From NCBI RefSeq assembly GCF_016056305.1, contig NZ_JAECZC010000016.1:1-64000 (forward strand): DNA of 64,000 nt, written 5' to 3'. Below the pieces are notes generated by a model. The model ran no database searches and was not told the DNA's origin. It saw only the letters and a program-made list of their open reading frames with translations. The translations under genes and the position numbers were made by a program. How positions within the stretch are numbered: position 1 is the stretch's first letter; each line of letters opens with the position of its first letter. Of the stretch, positions 27,119 through 34,878 are shown one piece after another. The stretch comes from Amazonocrinis nigriterrae CENA67 (GTDB taxonomy: Bacteria > Cyanobacteriota > Cyanobacteriia > Cyanobacteriales > Nostocaceae).

Positions 27119-27326
27119 CAATAGACTTCTTGCATAAATATTTTTTTGTCTCGCTCAAAGGCGAGGCAGCGCGTCCGGTCAACAGAACGAAGTTTTGGTT
27201 CAGCTTTTTCTGGTAAAATCACAAATACATCAACACTATCGCCAATCTCAGCTTTGGGGATTTCAATTTCTATTTTGTTTCCTGTTAAAACTTGGGTTTT
27301 GATGCTAAAGCTGGTTGCATAATTTA
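27119..27326 (-). pseudogene. remnant of small antitoxin-like gene
   Basis: On the minus strand a frame reads INYATSFSIKTQVLTGNKIE and then EIPKAEIGDSVDVFVILPE, resembling the small antitoxin-type proteins common in cyanobacteria. The start codon position holds ATA (27322-27324) instead of ATG, with an in-frame stop 9 nt further upstream. The 3' part runs into a dispersed repeat of the CTTTGAGCGAGACAAAA type (27119-27170). It therefore looks broken at both ends. Confidence 0.45.
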
Positions 27327-27333
27327 TTCCACC

Positions 27334-27897
27334 TTAAATATTGATTACATCTTCGTAAATATCTGCCATTGTCAGCTTCAAGCCAATAGAATCTAAACGT
27401 AAGTCGTCATCTTTACCTAAAATTGTGAGTGACCAATTTCCTTGATCATCTTTGCGATAAACTTCTACTTTGATTTCCTCTTGGGAAACCAATACATATT
27501 CTCGCAAGCTTTCAATATTTTGATAATTGAGTCGTTTTTCTCGCTTGTCTATAGTTTTAGTGGAATTTGATAGCACTTCCACAATTAAAGTTGGACGAGT
27601 TTTAAAGTACCTTTCTCTATCATTTGGGTCACAGGTAACTAAAATATCGGGATAATAGAAGATATCAGCCTTTTGCACCTTGAGTTGAACTTTCATGTCT
27701 GAAACGAAAGCACGACAAGGAGTCCCACGTAGATGAGGACGTAGTAAAGCATAAATATTCCCTGCAATGAGATTGTGTTCTTCACTAGCGCCAGCCATTG
27801 CGAAGACTTCACCGTCTACATATTCGTGGCGAATTTCGCTAGTTTGTTCTAGTTGTAGGTATTCTTCAACGGTAAGGAAATTAACTGCGGATTGCAT
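27334..27897 (-). CDS. Uma2 family endonuclease-like protein, tandem copy A
   Basis: A 187-residue Uma2/DUF820 protein of the short subfamily. The start LTVEEYLQLEQTSEIRHEYV (about 8-27) is followed by FYYPDILVTCDPND (about 75-88) and LIVEVLSNSTKTIDKREK (about 102-119), which carry the PD...EVxS...K nuclease-like residues. It is closely related to the next gene upstream (27917-28486, 19 bp gap); both are on the minus strand and probably form one transcript. It is distant from the longer Uma2 pair near psbA. Confidence 0.88.
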   Translation of the reverse strand: MQSAVNFLTVEEYLQLEQTSEIRHEYVDGEVFAMAGASEEHNLIAGNIYALLRPHLRGTPCRAFVSDMKVQLKVQKADIFYYPDILVTCDPNDRERYFKTRPTLIVEVLSNSTKTIDKREKRLNYQNIESLREYVLVSQEEIKVEVYRKDDQGNWSLTILGKDDDLRLDSIGLKLTMADIYEDVINI

Positions 27898-27916
27898 AGC
27901 TTTTCTCCTATGAGTT

Positions 27917-28486
27917 TTATACTTTGATTACATCTTCATAAATTTCTGCCATTGTCAATGTTAAACCAATAGAATCTAAGCGCAATTCATGATCTTTTCC
28001 TAAAGTTGTCACTGACCAATTTCCTTGAGCATCTTTGCGATAAACTTCTACTGTGATTTCCTCTTGAGAAACTAATACATATTCTTGTAAGCTTGCTAAA
28101 TTTCGGTAGTTAACAAGTTTTTCTCGTCTGTCTGTTAGTTCTGTGCTTGGTGATAGCACTTCTATAATTAAGCAAGGATAATTCAAGCTAAAGCGGTCTT
28201 GGTCGTCGGGGTCGCAGCTGACGATGACATCGGGATAGTAAAATATGTTTTTATTTTGATTGGCAAGTTGTATTCTCACTTTCATGTCAGCCATGAAGAC
28301 GCTACAGGAACCACCACGCAAATGAGAACGCAATTGTGAGTAAATGTTTCCGGCTATGAGATTGTGTTCTTTGCTACCGCCGGACATGGCGAAAACTTGA
28401 CCACCAAGATATTCGTGGCGAATTTCGCTGGTTTGTTCTAGTTGGAGGTATTCTTCAACGGTGAAGAGGGTTATAGGGGACTGCAT
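27917..28486 (-). CDS. Uma2 family endonuclease-like protein, tandem copy B
   Basis: A 189-residue Uma2/DUF820 protein. Features are FTVEEYLQLEQTSEIRHEYL, FYYPDVIVSCDPDD and LIIEVLSPSTELTDRREK. It is an obvious tandem duplicate of the gene at 27334-27897. Function is unproven. Family members are predicted PD-(D/E)XK nucleases without a known methyltransferase partner. Transcription runs away from coaR, 168 bp upstream. Confidence 0.88.
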   Translation of the reverse strand: MQSPITLFTVEEYLQLEQTSEIRHEYLGGQVFAMSGGSKEHNLIAGNIYSQLRSHLRGGSCSVFMADMKVRIQLANQNKNIFYYPDVIVSCDPDDQDRFSLNYPCLIIEVLSPSTELTDRREKLVNYRNLASLQEYVLVSQEEITVEVYRKDAQGNWSVTTLGKDHELRLDSIGLTLTMAEIYEDVIKV

Positions 28487-28653
28487 AGATTTTCCCTCAA
28501 TATTTCTTAATACTGTAGGCGAGATTGTTCTTTTCTCTATTGTCTTACAGTCATAGAGGGCGGCGACGCGATCGCCTATTGAGAATATTAGAAGAAAAAT
28601 TACTTATAGATTATGAATGTAAGCAATATATCAAAAGTTTAAAATAATCAATT

Positions 28654-29775
28654 ATGAATGCTAGTTGTTTAACCATCAAAGAACTTACCGATGCAGTTGG
28701 TGGTGGTATTACTCCACGCATGGTACGACACTATCATCAATTGGGGCTGTTACCGCAACCAGTGCGATCGCAAAGCAACTACCGCCTTTACACTCAAAAA
28801 GATGTCATCAGGTTGCAACGGATTGTAGCACTGAAACAGCAAGGGTTCCAACTCAACCACATCCGCCAAATTTTAGAGGTGGAACCAGAAGCAGACACTG
28901 CAACCTTAACAGCACAACTTCAGCAGCAATATCGCGCTGTCATGCAGCAAATTTCCCAACTACGCCAAACAGCATCAGCACTCGAAGGATTATTAGGACG
29001 CGATCGCCATTGTCAAATTATGCAGGCTGAAGTGCTGGCACAACTCAAGTTACTAGAAGTTGAAACCCAAGCGGGATTGGGAGGATTAGAAAAACTTTGG
29101 AGTGGCTTGGATGCACAAGTTCACACACATTCAGAAGCTTTTGTTGAATCGTTACAACACTTGTTACCTGATTTATCTCAACGTTCCGAAATTGAACAAC
29201 ACCTGATTTCACAATTGGTTTTGGCTTGTGGTGATGTTAGCCTAGTGTCCTTTGTCAGATTGAGTCAAGATGCGATCGCAGCCAGTCGAGAAGCTCTCAA
29301 GTCAGAGTGTGATATTTTTGTAGATATTCCCACAGTTGCCGCTGCATTGGATCAAACTCGGTTAGCTCACTTAGGCTGTCAAGTCACAACTTTAATTGAC
29401 AATCCCCACGTCACCACAGCCATAGAAGCAGAACAGGAATTTTGGCACACTCAGAAATGGCAGGAAAAATTGCAGCAAATTACCAAAGGATGTGTGTTAG
29501 TAGTTGGCTATGCACCCTCAGTATTGCTGTCAGCTTGTACAGCCATAAATAAACAAAAAATTCAGCCTGCATTAGTGATTGGAATGCCCATTGGCTTTAG
29601 CCATGCACCCGCAGCTAAGCGACAACTCATGCAACAAAAAACACCGTTTATCACAATTGAAGGCACATTAGGAGGTGGTTTATTAGCTGCTACTTCCCTC
29701 AATGCCTTAGTTGAGTCATTGATTGAAAAGCCACATTGCCATTGTTATTTGAAAGACAATATAGTTCCAATTTGA
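28654..29775 (+). CDS. coaR: MerR-family cobalt regulator CoaR
   Basis: A 373-residue protein. It joins a MerR-type winged helix DNA-binding domain (about 5-75, TPRMVRHYHQLGLLPQPVRS), a coiled-coil dimer helix (about 80-115) and a C-terminal domain related to precorrin-8X methylmutase CbiC (about 165-360, VVGYAPSVL and GMPIGFSHAPAAK). The C-terminal Cys362-His363-Cys364 triad matches the effector motif of Synechocystis CoaR, which activates coaT in response to cobalt. In that organism coaR and coaT are divergent neighbours. Here five other genes lie between them. Confidence 0.93.
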   Translation: MNASCLTIKELTDAVGGGITPRMVRHYHQLGLLPQPVRSQSNYRLYTQKDVIRLQRIVALKQQGFQLNHIRQILEVEPEADTATLTAQLQQQYRAVMQQISQLRQTASALEGLLGRDRHCQIMQAEVLAQLKLLEVETQAGLGGLEKLWSGLDAQVHTHSEAFVESLQHLLPDLSQRSEIEQHLISQLVLACGDVSLVSFVRLSQDAIAASREALKSECDIFVDIPTVAAALDQTRLAHLGCQVTTLIDNPHVTTAIEAEQEFWHTQKWQEKLQQITKGCVLVVGYAPSVLLSACTAINKQKIQPALVIGMPIGFSHAPAAKRQLMQQKTPFITIEGTLGGGLLAATSLNALVESLIEKPHCHCYLKDNIVPI

Positions 29776-29913
29776 AAAATGATTGCGACAGATAGATTGA
29801 TTCAAACTCAGACACAGAAGGCAATTTTCAATCCAAAATCCAAAATTCAAAATAATATTAGCCGTCTTAATTCTCATGATAGACTAAGCTAGATCATTTG
29901 TTCTCTAGTTGAG

Positions 29914-30828
29914 ATGGCTAGTCTACCACATCCTATCCAATATCAAGGCAGCAAGAGAAATCTCGCTGCGGATATTCTGAGATTTCTACCCAACAATGTG
30001 GAAAGGCTAGTAGAGCCATTTTCGGGAACTGCTGCCATCAGTATTGCAGCTTCTTCTAGAGGAATTGCTCAAAACTTTTGGCTGAATGACTTGAATAAGC
30101 CACTGGTTGAACTACTAAAGTTGATTGTAGAGAAACCAGATGAAATAGCGGATGCCTATGCAAATATATGGAACCAGCAGCATAATAATTCTGTAGAACA
30201 CTACTTTCAAATCAGAGATAGGTTTAATAAAACTAACGATCCAAAACTTTTCCTCTATTTGTTGGCTCGATGTGTAAAAGGGGCTGTTCGGTATAACTCT
30301 CAAGGATTATTTAATCAAAGTCCTGATAAAAGACGAAAGGGAACTCAACCTGAAAAAATGAGGAAAAATATAGAAGGAGTTTCCCAACTTTTAAAGGGTA
30401 AATGTCAATTTACATGCTTAGATTATCGAAAAGTCTTAACTGAAGTTGATATTAGCGATTTTGTCTATCTAGATCCCCCTTATCAAGGCGTTTGTGGTGA
30501 TAGAGATTTGAGGTATTATGCCGGGATAAATTTTGATGATTTCGTTTTAGCTCTTAAACAGTTGAGGCGAAAAGGGATAGCATTTGCAATTAGCTACGAT
30601 GGCAAACGAGGCAACAAAATTTTTGGTAACGAATTACCTGAAGAATTAGGGCTTAAGAAAATTGAAATTGAAGTCGGGCGATCGTCTCAAGCAACACTTC
30701 TTGGTAGAGAAGAAATAACTGTAGAGTCTCTTTATTTGTCATCCAATTTAACAAGCTATATTAGTAAAGCACATAACCAGCTTACTTTTTTGAAACGGCA
30801 TGGACAGTTCTCCACAGCTACCCAATGA
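29914..30828 (+). CDS. D12-class DNA adenine-N6 methyltransferase (type II modification enzyme)
   Basis: A 304-residue methylase of the D12/Dam class (alpha group). In order it shows motif X (PIQYQGSKRN, 7-16), motif I variant VEPFSGTAAI (about 33-42) for AdoMet binding, and catalytic motif IV DPPY (187-190). It transfers a methyl group to N6 of adenine in an unknown site. Its last 29 bp overlap the start of an HNH nuclease gene, the typical layout of a type II restriction-modification pair. It replaces no obvious host gene and lies next to other accessory genes. Confidence 0.88.
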   Translation: MASLPHPIQYQGSKRNLAADILRFLPNNVERLVEPFSGTAAISIAASSRGIAQNFWLNDLNKPLVELLKLIVEKPDEIADAYANIWNQQHNNSVEHYFQIRDRFNKTNDPKLFLYLLARCVKGAVRYNSQGLFNQSPDKRRKGTQPEKMRKNIEGVSQLLKGKCQFTCLDYRKVLTEVDISDFVYLDPPYQGVCGDRDLRYYAGINFDDFVLALKQLRRKGIAFAISYDGKRGNKIFGNELPEELGLKKIEIEVGRSSQATLLGREEITVESLYLSSNLTSYISKAHNQLTFLKRHGQFSTATQ

Positions 30829-31534
30829 TTTTATAGAACTGTGCCGAGCAGTGACAGCCAAAAGACCAAAAGCTGTCATAGACCATATCCTGCAATATGG
30901 CTTTGTGACAACAGAGGATTTGAAGCAGAGATATGGCTATAATCATCCTCCCAGAGCAGCTAGAGATGTTAGAGAACATGGCATTCCTCTCGAAACCTTT
31001 CGCGTAACAGGTAGTGACGGGAGAAGAATAGCAGCCTATAGATTTGGTGACATCAGCAAGGCGAGATTTTCTAGATTGTCTGGTAGGACAGGTTTATCGA
31101 AGCAAATAAAAGACGAACTTATCAACAGATATGGTTGTAAGTGTTTTATCTACTTAGAGGAAGTTGATAAACGTGAATTACAGATAGATCACCGGATACC
31201 TTTTGAAGTTGACGGTGAACCAGAATTGGAGCCAGAAAACTTCATGCTGCTTTGTGGTTCTGCCAACCGGGCGAAATCTTGGTCGTGTGAGCATTGCGAA
31301 AATTGGAAAACTATCAAGAATAAGTCTATATGCTTGTCTTGTTACTGGGCATACCCAGAGAACTACAATCATATTGCAATGCGCCAAGTCAGAAGAATAG
31401 ACCTTTTATGGCAAGGAGATGAGATTGAGATTTATGAAAGATTGAAACAACAAGCTGATAGGTTAGACAAAGATATTCCTGAGTTGATTAAAGAAATTAT
31501 TGAACGAGAAATTAGACAAAACGGCGACGGCTAA
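30800..31534 (+). CDS. HNH endonuclease, probable type II restriction enzyme
   Basis: A 244-residue protein whose N-terminal winged-helix-like part (about 1-85) is followed by an HNH site. His131 lies in LQIDHRIPFEV, and ENFMLLCGSANRAKS supplies the Asn and final metal-binding region. Two CxxC pairs (CEHC, CLSC; about 158-179) make a structural zinc ribbon. It overlaps the methyltransferase by 29 bp in another frame, so production of the nuclease is translationally linked to the protective methylase. The recognition sequence cannot be read from the sequence. Confidence 0.82.
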   Translation: MDSSPQLPNDFIELCRAVTAKRPKAVIDHILQYGFVTTEDLKQRYGYNHPPRAARDVREHGIPLETFRVTGSDGRRIAAYRFGDISKARFSRLSGRTGLSKQIKDELINRYGCKCFIYLEEVDKRELQIDHRIPFEVDGEPELEPENFMLLCGSANRAKSWSCEHCENWKTIKNKSICLSCYWAYPENYNHIAMRQVRRIDLLWQGDEIEIYERLKQQADRLDKDIPELIKEIIEREIRQNGDG

Positions 31535-31541
31535 AACTGCA

Positions 31542-33548
31542 TTATTGTTCTGAAGATTGCTGCTGTAGTGGAATCGTAATTACAAATTCTGCCCCTTCTC
31601 CTGGTGCTGAAAAACACTGTAATTGCCCGCCATGTTTGTTGACAACAATTTGGTAGCTAATTGACAATCCCATACCAGTACCTTTACCTACAGGTTTCGT
31701 AGTGAAAAAGGGGTCAAATAAATGTTGACGTACTTTTTCGGTCATTCCTGGGCCATTGTCAGCAATGCGGATAATTACCTGCTGGTCGGCTGTGAGTTCA
31801 GTACGAATGCGAATGTAGGGAGTTGGGAGTTGGGAGTGGGGAGTTGGGAAAGAAGCATTCCCCACTCCCTCCTCCAAAGCATCGATCGCATTTGTCAATA
31901 AATTCATAAACACCTGATTAATCTGTCCAGCGTGACAGACTACCCGTGGTAAGTTGCCATATTCTTGGATTACTTGGATTTCTGGCTGTCCTGGTTTCGC
32001 TTTCAGGCGATTTTGCAATAACAGCAAGCTGCTATCAATACCTTCGTGGATATCCATTGGCTTCATTCCATCTTCATCCACGCGAGAAAAGGTGCGTAGA
32101 GATAGAACTATCTGCTGGATACGTTTAGCCCCTATATTCATAGAATCTAGGATTTTGGGCAAATCTTGGCGAAGAAAATCTAAATCAATCGCATAGATGT
32201 GCTGGTGAATCTCAGGTACTGGTGGGCAGTAGTGTTGTTGATAAAGTTCTAGTAAGGAAAGCAAATCCCTAACATATTGACTGGCGTGGTTGATATTACC
32301 GTAGATGAAATTAACGGGATTATTGATTTCGTGGGCAATTCCTGCTACCAACTGTCCCAAAGAAGACATTTTTTCTGTTTGGATTAGTTGAGCCTGGGTT
32401 TGTTGAAGTTGCAGTAAAGTTGCTTCTAGCTGGTTTGCTTTGTCTTGGGCTGTTTGGGCTGTGAGGCGACTTTGGGTATACAGTTTGGCTTGATCGATGG
32501 CGATCGCTATTTGATCTGTAACTGCTTGTAGCAATTCTACTTCATCGTCTAGCCAAGGTCGAAAGCCATTACAATAACCGCAGCTAAATGCACCAATTTC
32601 ACCAGATTGAGTATGTACTGGTAGTGAGATAAAAGCAGTAAAGCCAAAATCGCTCAAAAACTGCTGTGTCATGGAATCACTCACAGTCTCAACATCATCA
32701 ATGCGGATGATTTCTTTGTTCAAGGTTTTGGCGGCGATGAGTTCAATTTCATCAGAAACGACTTGATCTGTCAGCAGACAAGGCAAGATGGAACTTTTTG
32801 CTTCGTATACACTTTCCCACTGGGGCGAATCTGTGTTTTGGCGATACCAAAAGAAGACGCAGCGATCTATCTCGAATAAGTTGCGGATTTCTTGGACTGC
32901 GGTTTCTAAAATACAATTGAGATCCAAGGAAGCTCTAATTTGACTAGACAGACGATTCAGCAGGGCTTCTCGTTGAGCGATCGCTCTAAATTTAGCTTCT
33001 GAATGGCTGATTTCCCTGACAATAACTATAATTTGCCGCTCTTGTAATGGAAATAATCTAGCTTCAAAATTTCTATTTCCTTCTGATAGCAGTAAGGTAT
33101 ATTGAAAACTAACTAAAGTTTTGGTTTCAACTACTTTATTGATTGATTGTTGAAATTTAATTCGGATATTTGGCGGTAGAAATTCTAGAATTTTCTTACC
33201 TGCAACAACTCCTTCTAATTGATGTATACTTTGAATTTTGCCTGGTTTATAATCTAGTATTTTTCCATCAGTATCGATACGAAAATATAAATGAGGCAGC
33301 ATTTGTAACACTGCTTCAAATTCTAAAGTTTTTTGGTGTAACTGTTGTTTAGTTTGTTGGTGTTCTGCAATTTCGGTTTGCAGCCGCTTGAGTGTATTTG
33401 TTAATTCTGTTGTGCATGTCTCGACTCGGATTTCTGATTCAGAATTTGCTTTATAGGCTTGGTATTGAAGGATTGTGGCATTTTGCTGTATTTCTTCCTC
33501 AAACACTAGAGTTTCTGCGATGGCATCTTGCAGCTTTTCAGTAAACAC
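31542..33548 (-). CDS. PAS-GAF sensor histidine kinase
   Basis: A 668-residue soluble kinase. An N-terminal coiled coil (about 1-75) is followed by a PAS domain (about 70-185), a GAF domain (about 195-355), a helical linker, then the H-box SLGQLVAGIAHEINNP with the phosphorylated His406, and a GHKL ATPase with N-box NLLTNAIDALEE and G boxes ADNGPGM and GTGMGLS. Between the N-box and IRIRTEL sits an odd insert, EEGVGNASFPTPHSQLPTPY, encoded by repeat DNA. No transmembrane segment or receiver domain is present. It ends 7 bp from the convergent HNH gene. The signal is unknown. Confidence 0.9.
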   Translation of the reverse strand: MFTEKLQDAIAETLVFEEEIQQNATILQYQAYKANSESEIRVETCTTELTNTLKRLQTEIAEHQQTKQQLHQKTLEFEAVLQMLPHLYFRIDTDGKILDYKPGKIQSIHQLEGVVAGKKILEFLPPNIRIKFQQSINKVVETKTLVSFQYTLLLSEGNRNFEARLFPLQERQIIVIVREISHSEAKFRAIAQREALLNRLSSQIRASLDLNCILETAVQEIRNLFEIDRCVFFWYRQNTDSPQWESVYEAKSSILPCLLTDQVVSDEIELIAAKTLNKEIIRIDDVETVSDSMTQQFLSDFGFTAFISLPVHTQSGEIGAFSCGYCNGFRPWLDDEVELLQAVTDQIAIAIDQAKLYTQSRLTAQTAQDKANQLEATLLQLQQTQAQLIQTEKMSSLGQLVAGIAHEINNPVNFIYGNINHASQYVRDLLSLLELYQQHYCPPVPEIHQHIYAIDLDFLRQDLPKILDSMNIGAKRIQQIVLSLRTFSRVDEDGMKPMDIHEGIDSSLLLLQNRLKAKPGQPEIQVIQEYGNLPRVVCHAGQINQVFMNLLTNAIDALEEGVGNASFPTPHSQLPTPYIRIRTELTADQQVIIRIADNGPGMTEKVRQHLFDPFFTTKPVGKGTGMGLSISYQIVVNKHGGQLQCFSAPGEGAEFVITIPLQQQSSEQ
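31815..31878 (-). repeat. intergenic-type repeat inside kinase coding frame
   Basis: GGGAGTTGGGAGT units and their complement CCCCACTCCCTCC, normally seen between genes, lie in frame inside the ATPase domain of the histidine kinase. They encode about 20 Pro/Ser/Asn-rich residues. Confidence 0.7.
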
Positions 33549-34107
33549 TTTTATCTACCTGCTTTGCTGAAATTTATTTTTGATGATTTTTGTTATATAA
33601 CGTTTTAATATACAGTCTTTATCGTAAATAAATTATTAAGTTTTAATTTATGCTGATACTTCATCCTCAATAGAGGCTTTAGTAATTATGACTCTGATTG
33701 ACGTAGAGATAATTCATGAATTGTCTATACAACCAAAGTTATAAATTTGTTGTGGAATCATTTGAATCTGAATTTCAGAAGCACTAAAAACTTGATCTAA
33801 TTTTGAGTTAAATTTCTCATAATTAAGCCAATAGAAAACACATGGCTAAATTTTTACTAAATTTATAAATTCTGTATCAGGCAGGGAAAAAGACTGTAAG
33901 ACAGTAATAGTTTAAGAGGATTTTTCCAAGTAGTTATTATGGCTTGATTGTAATCAAAATTGAGTTTAATACTATTTCAGTGAAGTTAAAGTTAATTTGT
34001 TTGGGATTTCTATTTGTTTATGTTTAAAATTTCATAAAGAAGACATAAAAATTCATAAATTTATGTTGAAGACAACCAAGTAAAATCCCCTAGGAATAAA
34101 TTCTTAG

Positions 34108-34264
34108 GGCAGGGTGGTTTCATACGAAAAAAGAAAAATATGAAAGCCTCTATTTCTCGTTTTGAACCATAGATTTTGACCCCTCTCCAAACCTCTCCCC
34201 CCGTGGGGGAGAGGCTTTGATACCTGGTTTTAATTTTTCTCTGATGGTATGAAACCACCCTGCC
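34108..34264. mobile_element. MITE-like element, 157 bp with perfect 18-bp terminal inverted repeats
   Basis: GGCAGGGTGGTTTCATAC (34108-34125) is the exact inverse of 34247-34264. The interior includes CCTCTCCAAACCTCTCC and GTGGGGGAGAGG, a hairpin shared with the element at 5227-5346. There is no coding capacity. This is typical of a non-autonomous element moved by a transposase encoded elsewhere. Confidence 0.75.
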
Positions 34265-34280
34265 TCCCCGTTTACCTACG

Positions 34281-34436
34281 GTGTACACACAAGTCTTGAA
34301 ATCCTACCCAAAACTTGGTTTCATTGCCCTATTCCTAAAATTAAGGGGATAAATGAAGTTTCCAGTTGCCCAAAATTTGGGCATTTATAGGGGCTAAAAG
34401 AGTTGAAACCTTTGCTGGCTATACTTGTGTGTACAC
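34281..34436. mobile_element. second inverted-repeat element, 156 bp with 14-bp ends
   Basis: GTGTACACACAAGT (34281-34294) is the exact inverse of 34423-34436. Both ends abut a CCCCGTTTAC sequence on their outer sides. It lies 16 bp after the preceding element. It may be a MITE or the arms of a larger structured repeat. Confidence 0.6.
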
Positions 34437-34878
34437 GGTAGCCCCGTTTACGGGGAGGGGATTAATACTATTTCACTAAATTAATGATACAAATAATTTC
34501 TCCTCTGCTCCTTTGCTCCCCTGCCCCTCTGCTTGCCTAAATGTATCAACTTTAAAGTGAAACGGTATAAGGGGTGGGGTAAAACGACTGTGGAATAAGC
34601 TTTTTGACTTAAGTTGACACCAATGGGCTGTCCAGCCCGCACCACAAGAAAATTGATTGCAACAAAGCCGTCTCTACATTTAAATTTCTCATAGATGACA
34701 GTCATCAGGAGCCAGTTGCATGGGCGGGTTTCCCGACTTGAGCTTTCCTGGCGTTCATCAGTCATCTGCGATCACAATTATGTAGAACAGCTGATCAACT
34801 CGTTGTACCAAGGACTGCTAATCGCATTTTTTGTGTTATAAAACTCACAGAAATTTATCTTGGGCGGAAAAATTCTCT

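Larger units (their letters stand above)
33549..34878. other. 1.3-kb gene-poor region with two palindromic elements
   Basis: An A/T-rich first half (33549-34060) shows no protein-like frame. The second half holds two inverted-repeat elements (34108-34264 and 34281-34436), followed by repeat pieces such as CTGCTCCTTTGCTCCCCTGCCC. A 94-codon minus-strand frame at 34481-34765 has repeat-like composition and was not accepted as a gene. Confidence 0.6.

Noticed and set aside
34481-34765. 94-codon minus-strand frame
   Set aside because: Its composition follows GC-rich dispersed repeats and CTCCCCTGCCCCT-type units. No domain or ribosome site is seen.
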